DNA of 64,000 bases, taken from contig NZ_CP115859.1 of assembly GCF_027920545.1 (NCBI RefSeq), forward strand, positions 1,854,001-1,918,000. The letters are read 5' to 3'. The position numbers were made by a program, and so were the translations under genes. Source of the DNA: Chryseobacterium camelliae (GTDB lineage: Bacteria; Bacteroidota; Bacteroidia; Flavobacteriales; Weeksellaceae). Below are positions 1-8,061 of this stretch, one piece after another (positions within the stretch are counted from its first letter, which is position 1; each line of letters opens with the position of its first letter). Below the pieces are notes generated by a model. The model was given only the letters and a program-made list of their open reading frames with translations, made no database searches and had not been told where the DNA came from.

Positions 1-555
1 CCAGATCAATCCGTTTTCGTTTTTAGAGTAAAATAATGGTTTCAATCCTACCCTGTCTCTCCCGAGAATAATTTTTTGCTTTTCCAGATCAACAATACAA
101 ATGGAAAACATTCCGTCGAGCTTTGCAAACATGGAAGTTCCCCATTCTATATACGATTTGAGAATAACTTCCGTATCGGAATGGCTTTCAAACTGATAGC
201 TTAAAGCCTTAAGCTCTTCTCTGAGTTTTTTAAAATTATAAATTTCCCCGTTGAAAGTAATGACGATTTTTTCATCTTTAGCAAGCATCGGTTGATGTCC
301 TTTTTCAGAAAGATCAAGAATCGAAAGCCTTCTGAAACCTAAAGCAATTTTTGAGTTTTTTTCCTGTAAAATAGGGAATTGTGCTTTAATCTTTTCCGTA
401 GAATCATTTCCCGAAAAATTCCTTCCTTCAAAACCATCAGACAGCCAGAATCCTTCATCATCGGGACCGCGATGTCTGATCGACTGATTCATCTCTGTAA
501 TATTTTTAGATGAAATATTTTTATGAAATGAATAATAACCGCAAATTCCGCACAT
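1..555 (-). CDS. asnB: Asparagine synthase (glutamine-hydrolysing), N-terminal part
   Basis: The reading frame starts at ATG (555) and stays open to the window edge, so only about 185 N-terminal residues are seen. The protein begins MCGICGYY, which places the catalytic Cys2 of a class II glutamine amidotransferase directly after the start Met. RHRGPDDEG and the FNGEIYN motif follow, as in AsnB. The enzyme would transfer amide nitrogen from glutamine to aspartate. The ATP-binding synthetase half lies outside. The gene heads a polysaccharide group (flippase and glycosyltransferase downstream in sequence coordinates, same strand), so it may be a cluster-associated AsnB modifying a sugar or peptide acid rather than the housekeeping enzyme. 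That last point is inference from context. Confidence 0.9.
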   Translation of the reverse strand, partial: MCGICGYYSFHKNISSKNITEMNQSIRHRGPDDEGFWLSDGFEGRNFSGNDSTEKIKAQFPILQEKNSKIALGFRRLSILDLSEKGHQPMLAKDEKIVITFNGEIYNFKKLREELKALSYQFESHSDTEVILKSYIEWGTSMFAKLDGMFSICIVDLEKQKIILGRDRVGLKPLFYSKNENGLIW

Positions 556-618
556 AATTCTGATTTTGAAAAGTAAAAATAAGCAAAAGCCTTGATTTTC
601 TAAAAATTGAATGGTGAT

Positions 619-1872
619 TTACTTCTTTATCAATTTTTCTTTAGCTAAACGAATATCTTCTCTGGTAATCAGATAATCCTGAATTCTGAAATCTGTAGAA
701 CGGTAAAATTTCAGGAACAGAAGCAAAGCAGAGACCGAATACGATAAAGCAGTCACCATACAAGCTCCGAAAATTCCGTATTTCGGGATCAGCAAGAAAG
801 AAAAAGCAAGAGTTACCATCAATCCGACTATCGATTTTATATTCAAAATTTTTAATTCTTTAATTGCCGAAAAATAATAGCCTATCATATCACTGATGGC
901 AATGGCAAAAATCCCCGGAGATAAAAGCAACATAATCTCTTTTGTTCCCCTGAACGCTTTTCCGAAAATCATTTCATAAACCGAACCCGGAATGATAATA
1001 ATTCCCAATAAAAAAATCAGCATCAACATAAATGAAAGCTTCAATGAAGATTTTGTTTTAAGGATTGATTCTTCCCTGCTTTTGCTGTTAACGACATCTG
1101 AGTATAGAATTACGGCAATACTTCTTGTAATCATCCAAATGGCTTCTGAAAAGGTAATTCCTATTGAAAAAATACCTACACTTCCGATTCCTTCAAAATG
1201 TTCAAGGAAGTAAAAGGAAAGCCTGTAATTCAAAAACTGAACAAAAGCACTGAGCTGGGTTTTCCAGCCATACTCGAACATGCTTTTAAATACTTTTTTT
1301 GACAAAGAAATCTCGGAAATTTTACATTTTCTGATCACCTGGAAAAAACTCGTAAAAAACAGAAACACCAGACAACAAATCTGTGCCCCAAAATACACTG
1401 AGACCTCTTTCAGCTTTAGAATATAAATAAAGATCACGATGAAAATAATGTGTACAAGCTGTTGCAAAACCGTATACACATTAAATAATCTAATATTTTG
1501 AGTTCCGACAAAAAGATTGACATTGACGGATAACAATGCTGAAAAAACTGAAATCCCGATCAAATAAACCAAATAATCCGCCTGAATATCTGCAAAACTG
1601 AACACAACAGGAATTAGAATTCCCATAACGACAGACCAGATATAAGAATATACTAAAATCTGCTCTGTCTTAAATTTTGAAGCGAAATAAGAAGTACTGC
1701 TTCCTGCGAAAATACTGCTGAAAAAGCTTACGATTGCTGCATTGGCGATCACAATCGAAATCGTTCCTTTTCCTTCACTTCCCCACATATTGGTAGAAAA
1801 AATCACCAATCCGAAACTTAGAATCAGAATGAGAAAACGTGAAATAAAAGTTTTGACAACAGTGAGTTGCAT
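619..1872 (-). CDS. Polysaccharide flippase-like membrane protein (Wzx/MATE-type)
   Basis: This is a 417-residue, strongly hydrophobic protein with about 12 predicted membrane segments spread along its whole length and an N-terminal MQLTVVKTFISRF segment. Size and layout match polysaccharide biosynthesis exporters (Wzx/PST) that flip undecaprenyl-linked oligosaccharides across the inner membrane. Only 5 nt separate it from the upstream glycosyltransferase on the same strand, and asnB lies just beyond it, supporting a surface-glycan role. There is no strict catalytic motif to confirm; the call rests on topology, length and neighbours. Confidence 0.75.
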   Translation of the reverse strand: MQLTVVKTFISRFLILILSFGLVIFSTNMWGSEGKGTISIVIANAAIVSFFSSIFAGSSTSYFASKFKTEQILVYSYIWSVVMGILIPVVFSFADIQADYLVYLIGISVFSALLSVNVNLFVGTQNIRLFNVYTVLQQLVHIIFIVIFIYILKLKEVSVYFGAQICCLVFLFFTSFFQVIRKCKISEISLSKKVFKSMFEYGWKTQLSAFVQFLNYRLSFYFLEHFEGIGSVGIFSIGITFSEAIWMITRSIAVILYSDVVNSKSREESILKTKSSLKLSFMLMLIFLLGIIIIPGSVYEMIFGKAFRGTKEIMLLLSPGIFAIAISDMIGYYFSAIKELKILNIKSIVGLMVTLAFSFLLIPKYGIFGACMVTALSYSVSALLLFLKFYRSTDFRIQDYLITREDIRLAKEKLIKK

Positions 1873-1877
1873 GGTAG

Positions 1878-3008
1878 TTATTTAATAGATTTTTTCACAA
1901 AATCAACGAAAGAATTCCGGATTACTTTCCAATTGTATTTTTCTTCAAATGCTTTTCGGGCATTGATCGCATGCGCGTAATAATGTTCCGGATTCCGGAT
2001 GTAATTTACGATTAAATCAGAAATAATTTCAGCATTTCGGGGATCAACAAGTTCTCCAAATTTGGAAACATCCATATGCTCACGAATTCCTTTAAGGTTT
2101 GAATAGATCACCGGTTTCCCGGCTCCGGTATAATAGAACAATTTTATCGGCAGGGAATGGTTGTTTTCAAAATTGAGTTCCCGAAGATCAAAACAGATAT
2201 CCGCATCGGCAAAAGCCTCTGTAAAATGTTCAAATGAGGTAGGTTTCCGTATCTCGGTATTGTCAAATTGATATTGAGAAAGCAGGTTTTTGAAATAATT
2301 TTCGTCACTTTCTTTTCTCGCAGCACCGACGATGAGAAGTTTGATCTTAGTTTCGGGTACTTTTCCTCTTAAAAGATCAACCGCTTTGAAAAAATTTCCA
2401 ATTCCTTTATCTTGTGAAATGGCTCCGGTATAGCAGAGTGTTATTTCATTTGGAGTAAGTCTTTTAGTATTCGACACAACATATTTTTCATCCGGGTAAT
2501 AAGGGAGAATCATATTTTTCTTTAACGGAAAAAAATAAGCCAGAGGAAATTTCTTGGTGCTTTCACCGAAAATAAAACGGGTACTTAAAAAGCCTGCATA
2601 CAATTGAATTAGAAAAAACTTTATCGCATGAATTATTTTCGCAGGATAAGCATAATTTTCAAGCATGGACATGGCAGGATACCATTCCGTGATATCATAA
2701 ATAATACTTGTTTTTTTATTTTTCTGATATTGTCTTGCTGCAAAAACGGCAACAGGTTCTGAACAGATAATACTATCCGGCTGAAACGAGCTGCAAACCT
2801 TTTTAAAAGTCTCAGTTTTTTCCTTTACCGATTTTTCTAAAATGGAATATGATTCGATCTGAATTCCATCCACATCTCCCTGAATATCTGAACAAAGGCT
2901 GCTTATTTTAACTTCAAACCCTTCTTCAGCAAGCGTTTTTGCCTGATGAAAAAAAATCCTGTCATCATAGGAATGGTGAGCAGTCGTTAAAAAAAGTACT
3001 TTTTGCAT
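1878..3008 (-). CDS. Glycosyltransferase, GT-B fold (family 4-like)
   Basis: A 376-residue protein. The N-terminal half starts MQKVLFLTTAHHSYDDRI, a typical first beta strand and acceptor-domain loop. The second half has CYTGAISQDKG and, near the C-terminus, LPIKLFYYTGAGKPVIYSN followed by LVDPRN, as in the nucleotide-sugar binding domain of retaining GT4 enzymes. It should add a sugar to a lipid-linked oligosaccharide at the inner face of the membrane. It is followed after 5 nt by the flippase gene, so the two are probably co-transcribed. Donor and acceptor cannot be told from sequence. Confidence 0.85.
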   Translation of the reverse strand: MQKVLFLTTAHHSYDDRIFFHQAKTLAEEGFEVKISSLCSDIQGDVDGIQIESYSILEKSVKEKTETFKKVCSSFQPDSIICSEPVAVFAARQYQKNKKTSIIYDITEWYPAMSMLENYAYPAKIIHAIKFFLIQLYAGFLSTRFIFGESTKKFPLAYFFPLKKNMILPYYPDEKYVVSNTKRLTPNEITLCYTGAISQDKGIGNFFKAVDLLRGKVPETKIKLLIVGAARKESDENYFKNLLSQYQFDNTEIRKPTSFEHFTEAFADADICFDLRELNFENNHSLPIKLFYYTGAGKPVIYSNLKGIREHMDVSKFGELVDPRNAEIISDLIVNYIRNPEHYYAHAINARKAFEEKYNWKVIRNSFVDFVKKSIK

Positions 3009-3030
3009 TCAGATAGCTATTACTAAGAAA

Positions 3031-3074
3031 ATTTCCTCAGAAGTTTCAAAACAAAAAGAAACCTCGGAGGAAAT
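3031..3074 (-). terminator. Hairpin, probable terminator
   Basis: The arms ATTTCCTC (3031-3038) and GAGGAAAT (3067-3074) extend inward through GA/TC and GTTTC/GAAAC with two mismatches. On the minus strand the hairpin is followed by ATTTTCTT. It lies 3' of the gene ending at 3094 and just before the glycosyltransferase start, so it separates the two genes. Confidence 0.55.
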
Positions 3075-3093
3075 CCAAATATATTTAAAAAAA

Positions 3094-3582
3094 TTATTTT
3101 ATAGAAGCTGCCCAACTTTTTTCAAGTGGTAACAAAAAGTGGCTTAAAAAATCAAGATAGGTGTTCTTAGAGAAATCAAAAACCTGGATGTCTTTAGAAA
3201 TCTCGTTATTTCTAAGCTTCGATTTAAAATCCATCAGCTTCAACGTTTTTACTTCTCCGTTTTCAACAAAGCTTGCTTTCATCCTGTCGAACAGCCCCAA
3301 TTGATATTCTTCATCAATCTCTCTCATAATCTTCCCTAAAGCATCGATACTACATCCTGAAGCCATTTCTTTTTCTTCATCCACGCAGATGATGATAAAC
3401 TGGTTTTTTTCAATTTTAAAAGATGAAGAAAGAGGTTTTCCGTGCGCCGCCCAGGTTGCCAGAAAATCGTATAGTTTTTCTGTAATTGTTTTAGCTTCTT
3501 TGGTTGTAAATGGTCTTGATGCCGGATATATAATAACTCTATAGTCGCTGGTTTCTACGATATTAGATTCTTCAATTTTCAT
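3094..3582 (-). CDS. Conserved Bacteroidota protein often mislabelled 'ABC transporter ATPase'
   Basis: A 162-residue soluble protein. I recognise the family from its motifs WAAHGKPL (about residues 44-51) and ASGCSIDALG (about 88-97) and the C-terminal LEKSWA. Flavobacterial homologues carry these motifs and are commonly labelled ABC transporter ATPase. No Walker A (GxxxxGKS/T), Walker B or ABC signature is present, so the label is not supported. It has no signal peptide or membrane segment and is probably cytoplasmic. Function is unknown. It lies 23 nt from the GT-C-like membrane gene ending at 3606, so the two may be one transcript. Confidence 0.8.
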   Translation of the reverse strand: MKIEESNIVETSDYRVIIYPASRPFTTKEAKTITEKLYDFLATWAAHGKPLSSSFKIEKNQFIIICVDEEKEMASGCSIDALGKIMREIDEEYQLGLFDRMKASFVENGEVKTLKLMDFKSKLRNNEISKDIQVFDFSKNTYLDFLSHFLLPLEKSWAASIK

Positions 3583-3605
3583 TTCAATACATTTAAAGAG
3601 TAAAA

Positions 3606-4766
3606 TTACGCAATTTTCCCGAGTTGAAAACTTTTATACTTTTTGCTTACTGCATACAACATCATCAACAAAAGTAAAATAATAAAGGATATATAGAACC
3701 TTAGCTCGGCAGACTGAGGGAAAAACACGAATTTTATATAGATATTGACAAAAATAAATGCCGAAATCATTCTTATATACAGATCTTTTGAAAGATAGTA
3801 GATCACAAAAAGCATGCTTACAGAAGCTAGTGTTACTTTTTTAAAATACAGCAATTTAGAGAAAAGGATTTCAAAATATTTACCCACGGTAAAATCAGCA
3901 ACCTCTGCGCTAATAAATGGTCTTCTGTATATAAACGTATCATAGAACAGTGCCTTCCATCCCGGATAATTATAATACTTCATGATTATAACATAAAGGA
4001 TTAACAACAAAACCGTCTGTAAACAATATGAAAGTTTTATTTTCTTTTCTTTATAAAAATCATAAAGAAGCAACGTAAAAAGGTAAGTAAGGGTAAATGT
4101 AATATAATCCGGTCTTACAAAAGTAATGAGGAACAAAATCAAAAACATATTCCAATCACTCCATTTACGCAGAAATCCCAGCATAAAGACCAGCATAAAC
4201 TGGAAAACAAACATATCGGGTGTAGATATTCTGGAGATAAATGCAACCGGAGGAAGCAAACAAATAATGATACTTAAAAAACCACTTATGAAAGGTTTAT
4301 CCGGAAATATGTTTTTCAGTACAAAAAACAACAATACTCCGGAAATAAAGTAAGAAATAATGCTGAGCATTGTTACCGACATCGGACCGGTAAAACCCAG
4401 TTTATATAAGGATAATAAAGCTAGATTGTATCCTACCTTAATTTGGAAATAAGGAAGCTGCTCTGTAAAAGACTGGGTATTGTTAGTAAAATACTGTCTT
4501 GTTCTGTCAAACTTTTTTACCCCGATAATATCTTTGTATTCGTAATCCGGTGCTTCTTTTTTTATTTCTTCATAAATAAGATGATGCACCTTTTCAGGAT
4601 TATCGGGCATAATCATCGTATAAAAACATCCCATATAACCGGGCATATCCCAGTCGTACATTCTGTTTTTATAATTCCATATGCTTAAGAGAAAAACAAG
4701 AATCAAGGTAATCAGGAAAGAAATTTTCCATTTAAAATTTACACTTTTCTCTCCTAAAAACCCCAC
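3606..4766 (-). CDS. Polytopic membrane protein, GT-C glycosyltransferase-like
   Basis: A 386-residue protein with about 9-10 predicted membrane segments. After the first segment comes an extracytoplasmic stretch with DWDMPGY (about residues 38-44), and a later loop holds VRPDY. Acidic residues in the first periplasmic loop plus multiple membrane segments are typical of GT-C transferases that use polyprenyl-phosphate sugars, though no family-specific motif proves it. The gene sits between the small conserved protein and the Fe-S gene, near the polysaccharide genes. It could also be an unrelated conserved membrane protein. Confidence 0.6.
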   Translation of the reverse strand: MGFLGEKSVNFKWKISFLITLILVFLLSIWNYKNRMYDWDMPGYMGCFYTMIMPDNPEKVHHLIYEEIKKEAPDYEYKDIIGVKKFDRTRQYFTNNTQSFTEQLPYFQIKVGYNLALLSLYKLGFTGPMSVTMLSIISYFISGVLLFFVLKNIFPDKPFISGFLSIIICLLPPVAFISRISTPDMFVFQFMLVFMLGFLRKWSDWNMFLILFLITFVRPDYITFTLTYLFTLLLYDFYKEKKIKLSYCLQTVLLLILYVIIMKYYNYPGWKALFYDTFIYRRPFISAEVADFTVGKYFEILFSKLLYFKKVTLASVSMLFVIYYLSKDLYIRMISAFIFVNIYIKFVFFPQSAELRFYISFIILLLLMMLYAVSKKYKSFQLGKIA

Positions 4767-4780
4767 TTAAATTGTATTAA

Positions 4781-5566
4781 TTAAAGATCTTCCGCTTCAG
4801 CAAGAAGTTCTACAATATCTTTAACGGCAACTTCTTCGTTTTTATTGAAGTGCTTTACTCCGTCAGTCATCATGGTATTACAGAAAGGACAACCTGTTGC
4901 AATTACTTTTGGTGAAGATGCCAAAGCTTCTTCCGTTCTTTCGATATTGATATCTTTATTACCCTTTTCAGGCTCTTTAAACATCTGTGCTCCTCCTGCT
5001 CCACAGCATAATCCGTTGGTTCTGCAACGCTTCATTTCTACAAGCTCTGCATCCAACTTTTCCAAAAGCATTCTCGGTGCTTCATATTCGTCATTTGCTC
5101 TTCCTAAATAGCAAGGATCATGGAACGTAATCTTCTTTCCTTTGAAAGCTCCTCCCTCAATCTTTAAACGACCTTCTTCCATTAATGTTTTAAGGAACTG
5201 CGTGTGGTGCACCACCTCATAATTTCCTCCTAGACTCGGATATTCATTTTTCAAAGTATTGAAACAATGCGGACAAGCCGTTACAATTTTCTTTACTTCA
5301 TAAGCATTCAGAACTTCGATATTCGTTAACGCCATCATCTGAAAGATAAACTCATTCCCGGCACGTTTTGCAGGATCACCCGTACAGCTTTCCTCCTGTC
5401 CTAAAACCGCAAACTCTACTCCTATTTTATTTAGGATTTTACAGAATGCTTTTGTTATTTTTTTGGCTCTGTCATCAAAACTTCCGGCACATCCTACCCA
5501 GAAAAGAACTTCCGGAGATTTGCCTTCCATTGCGTATTCGGCCATTGTTTTTATTGTGAAATCCAT
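4781..5566 (-). CDS. Fe-S oxidoreductase with CCG domains (HdrB/GlpC/LutA-like)
   Basis: A 261-residue protein starting MDFTIKTMAEYA; an upstream in-frame ATG at 5599 exists but lies in low-complexity intergenic DNA, so 5566 is preferred. It contains the cysteine-rich CCG pattern twice: FWVGCAGSFDD near residue 20 and HDPCYLGR, with GLCCGAGGA (about residues 190-198). TGCPFCNTM lies near the C-terminus. Such domains bind non-cubane or 4Fe-4S clusters and pass electrons in heterodisulfide reductase-like, glycolate or lactate oxidase complexes. It lies 91 nt downstream of the membrane-bound 4Fe-4S gene and is very probably its partner. The substrate is unknown. Confidence 0.85.
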   Translation of the reverse strand: MDFTIKTMAEYAMEGKSPEVLFWVGCAGSFDDRAKKITKAFCKILNKIGVEFAVLGQEESCTGDPAKRAGNEFIFQMMALTNIEVLNAYEVKKIVTACPHCFNTLKNEYPSLGGNYEVVHHTQFLKTLMEEGRLKIEGGAFKGKKITFHDPCYLGRANDEYEAPRMLLEKLDAELVEMKRCRTNGLCCGAGGAQMFKEPEKGNKDINIERTEEALASSPKVIATGCPFCNTMMTDGVKHFNKNEEVAVKDIVELLAEAEDL

Positions 5567-5609
5567 AGTAGTTTCAAATTTATCAATATAACAGTGCAAC
5601 AGTTTACCA

Positions 5610-5657
5610 ATGATTGTTACATCGTTACATTTTTACATTTTTACATTGTTAAATTAA
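5610..5657. repeat. Low-complexity T-rich intergenic repeat
   Basis: Short runs of TTACATTTT occur in tandem (gttacat, gttacat, tttacat, tttacat, ttacattg) between the two Fe-S genes. This looks like slippage-prone intergenic sequence; no protein or RNA role is visible. Confidence 0.5.
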
Positions 5658-6971
5658 TTAATCATTTGCCCAGTTCAGACGATCTGCCTGATTGTATTGC
5701 CAAGGAGCTGCATTGTTTTCTACATTCGTCATCATCAGGTTTAATTCCTGTGGCGCTGCAGATTGTTCCATTACCAAGAATCTTCTCATCTCAAAAATAA
5801 TGGAAAGCGGATCTAATAACACCGGACAAGCTTCTGTGCAGGCATTACATGTAGTACAAGCCCAAAGCTCTTCTTTGGTAATATAATCGTTCAACAATTT
5901 TTTACCATCGTCTACAAAGCTTCCGTTCTTATCAATATTTCTTCCGACTTCTTCCAAACGGTCCCTGGTCTTCATTAATATCAGTCTCGGAGATAATTTT
6001 TTACCTGTAATGTTTGCAGGACAAACTGAGGTACAACGACCACATTCCGTACAAGAATAGGCATTCAATAGCTGAACCTGATTTAAATCAAAAACATCTT
6101 CTGCTCCAAATTTTGAAGGAACTTCTGCTTCTCCTTCAGCCGGAGCTGCATATGGGTCTGCGTTCGGGTCCATCATTAATTTAATTTCCTTCGTAACAGA
6201 TTCCAGATTATTGAACTTCCCTTTCTTCTCTAAGTTTGCATACCAAGTGCTTGGGAATGCTAAAATAATATGCAGATGCTTAGAATAATAAAGATAGTTC
6301 ATGAAGAATAAAATTCCTACAAAGTGAAACCACCATGCAGATTTTTCTATAATATGAAGTGTTTCATCACTAAAACTTTCAAAAAAAGGAAATATAGTCT
6401 GTGAAATAGGAAAATTGTAGGTGAATTTTTCTGGAGCAGTATAAAAATCTGCACCATTCATCATAAAAAATGCTACCATTAAAGCAAATTCTATAATCAA
6501 AATCCAGTTAGCGTCATTTTTTGGCCATCCAAATAGTTCTTTCATCGTTAGTCTTTTCACACCGTAAAAATTTCTACGAATAAAGAAAACTACTACCCCA
6601 ATAACTACAAGAATTGCCAAAATTTCAAGAGTGAAAGTAAAAACACTGTAAAATTTCTCTCCAAAAATTGTCATTAAAAAACGATGAGTCCCGAATAACC
6701 CATCAACAATAATCTCTATAAGTTCAATATTAATAATGACAAAACCGACATACACAAAAAGGTGTAAAATACCCGCAACAGGACGTTTTACCATTTTACT
6801 CTGTCCCATTGCCACACGAGCCATGGTTTCCCAGCGTTCTCCTTTTCGGTCGCTTCTGTTGATCTCTTTTCCTAATCTGATGTTTCTATATATCTTTTGC
6901 AGACTTTTCGCAAACAGTCCGAAACCTGCAATTAATAAAATCAGAAAAATAATATTATCGATATATTGCAT
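5658..6971 (-). CDS. Membrane-anchored 4Fe-4S oxidoreductase (HdrC/NarI-like fusion)
   Basis: A 437-residue protein. The N-terminal 240 residues hold about five membrane segments of the respiratory gamma-subunit type, with histidines that could bind haem b. The soluble C-terminal part has two ferredoxin-like clusters: CTECGRCTSVCP (about residues 306-317) and CTTCNACTEACP (about 370-381). This is the usual flavobacterial fusion of a quinone-facing anchor with an HdrC-like module. With the downstream CCG-domain gene it should form an inner-membrane electron-transfer complex linked to the quinone pool. The electron donor is not evident. MlaD-like gene stop lies 10 nt upstream of its start. Confidence 0.85.
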   Translation of the reverse strand: MQYIDNIIFLILLIAGFGLFAKSLQKIYRNIRLGKEINRSDRKGERWETMARVAMGQSKMVKRPVAGILHLFVYVGFVIINIELIEIIVDGLFGTHRFLMTIFGEKFYSVFTFTLEILAILVVIGVVVFFIRRNFYGVKRLTMKELFGWPKNDANWILIIEFALMVAFFMMNGADFYTAPEKFTYNFPISQTIFPFFESFSDETLHIIEKSAWWFHFVGILFFMNYLYYSKHLHIILAFPSTWYANLEKKGKFNNLESVTKEIKLMMDPNADPYAAPAEGEAEVPSKFGAEDVFDLNQVQLLNAYSCTECGRCTSVCPANITGKKLSPRLILMKTRDRLEEVGRNIDKNGSFVDDGKKLLNDYITKEELWACTTCNACTEACPVLLDPLSIIFEMRRFLVMEQSAAPQELNLMMTNVENNAAPWQYNQADRLNWAND

Positions 6972-6981
6972 GGCTTAAGTT

Positions 6982-7932
6982 TTAGTTTTTATTATTCTTT
7001 CCGAAAACAGAGAAGTTAATATATCTTTTCGGATTTGCTTTCATGTCTTCAATTAAAGAATTCAGGTTGGTAGAGGCAGAGTTCAGATTGTTGTACAGCT
7101 GCTCGTCTTTCATCAGCTTCCCTAAGCTTCCCTGTCCTTTATCAATACCGCCGATTACCTGGTTCAACTGTCCCACAGTAGCATCCAGACTTGCAATCGT
7201 TGCATTCAGTTTTTTAGTATCGATACTTTCCGCAAGGTTTCCGTATTTATCTAAAGTCGTTTTACCACTTTTCATGGTAACGCTTGCTTCATCTAATACT
7301 TTCTGAAGTTTCGGATCGTTGTTTCCTACCAGAGTATTTACGCTTCCTGCTGTTGTTTGAAGTGCACCAACCGTTTTATTAAGGTTTGCCAATAATGCTC
7401 TGATTTCGGCTCTGTTTTGGTCGTCAACAATTTTATTCGCATTGGCCATTAGAGAATCAACCCTGTACAAAACAGTCTGCAGCTGATCTTTTACAGGTCC
7501 TACCTGAGAAGAAAGGCTTCCCATCATTCCTAATTTGAAAGCTCCTTTTAAGGTGTCTCCGTCTTTTGCAGTAGGTCCACCGTACATCAGATTCACTCTC
7601 ATCTCCTTTCCTGACATTAACCCCGGTTCAAAAATCTCCAGCGTTGAATTTTTTGAAAATTCAAAATTATTATCAACTGTAATTTTAACGATGAAATTAA
7701 TCTGTCCTGTTTTTGAGGTCTGCGGAATGATCTTATCGACCTGCCCTACTTTCAACCCATTAATAGAAACCGGTGAAGATTGAGCCAAACCTTCTACATT
7801 ATCATATTTTGCGTAAAATATATTATCGGTAGTAAAAAGACTTCTGCCTTTCATGAATTGAAATAGTACGACAAAGCCTACGATAGCTAAAAGCGCGATA
7901 ACACCTGCTTTTATTTCTTTACTGAACTTCAC
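6982..7932 (-). CDS. MCE/MlaD family lipid-binding protein
   Basis: A 316-residue protein with an N-terminal membrane anchor (about residues 8-26) followed by an MCE domain (about 38-115: AKYDNVEGLAQSSPV and NGLKVGQV are typical). The C-terminal half is helical and probably oligomeric. MlaD proteins form hexameric rings that bind phospholipid and work with MlaE/MlaF in transport between inner and outer membranes. An mlaE-mlaF pair lies 17 kb away at 24247-25814, so this is a plausible substrate-binding partner. It lies between the PpiD-like gene and the Fe-S genes and probably shares the transcript with the latter (10-nt gap). Confidence 0.88.
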   Translation of the reverse strand: MKFSKEIKAGVIALLAIVGFVVLFQFMKGRSLFTTDNIFYAKYDNVEGLAQSSPVSINGLKVGQVDKIIPQTSKTGQINFIVKITVDNNFEFSKNSTLEIFEPGLMSGKEMRVNLMYGGPTAKDGDTLKGAFKLGMMGSLSSQVGPVKDQLQTVLYRVDSLMANANKIVDDQNRAEIRALLANLNKTVGALQTTAGSVNTLVGNNDPKLQKVLDEASVTMKSGKTTLDKYGNLAESIDTKKLNATIASLDATVGQLNQVIGGIDKGQGSLGKLMKDEQLYNNLNSASTNLNSLIEDMKANPKRYINFSVFGKNNKN

Positions 7933-8012
7933 TTGCTAATTTTTTCTAATGAGCAAATATACTACATTTTAAATTAATCTTTTCGTTTATTGCTCTGTGT
8001 TAAATACAAAAA

Positions 8013-8037
8013 AAAGACGACAATAACTGCCGTCTTT
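8013..8037 (-). terminator. Rho-independent terminator of the PpiD-like gene
   Basis: The arms AAAGACG and CGTCTTT (8013-8019 and 8031-8037) form a stem that on the minus strand runs into a T8 tract. It lies 25 nt after the stop codon at 8062. Confidence 0.75.
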
Positions 8038-8061
8038 ATATTTTTCTTATTGAGGAAAATC

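Noticed and set aside
992-1213. Plus-strand frame inside the flippase gene
   Set aside because: It is an antisense shadow of a well-supported minus-strand gene.
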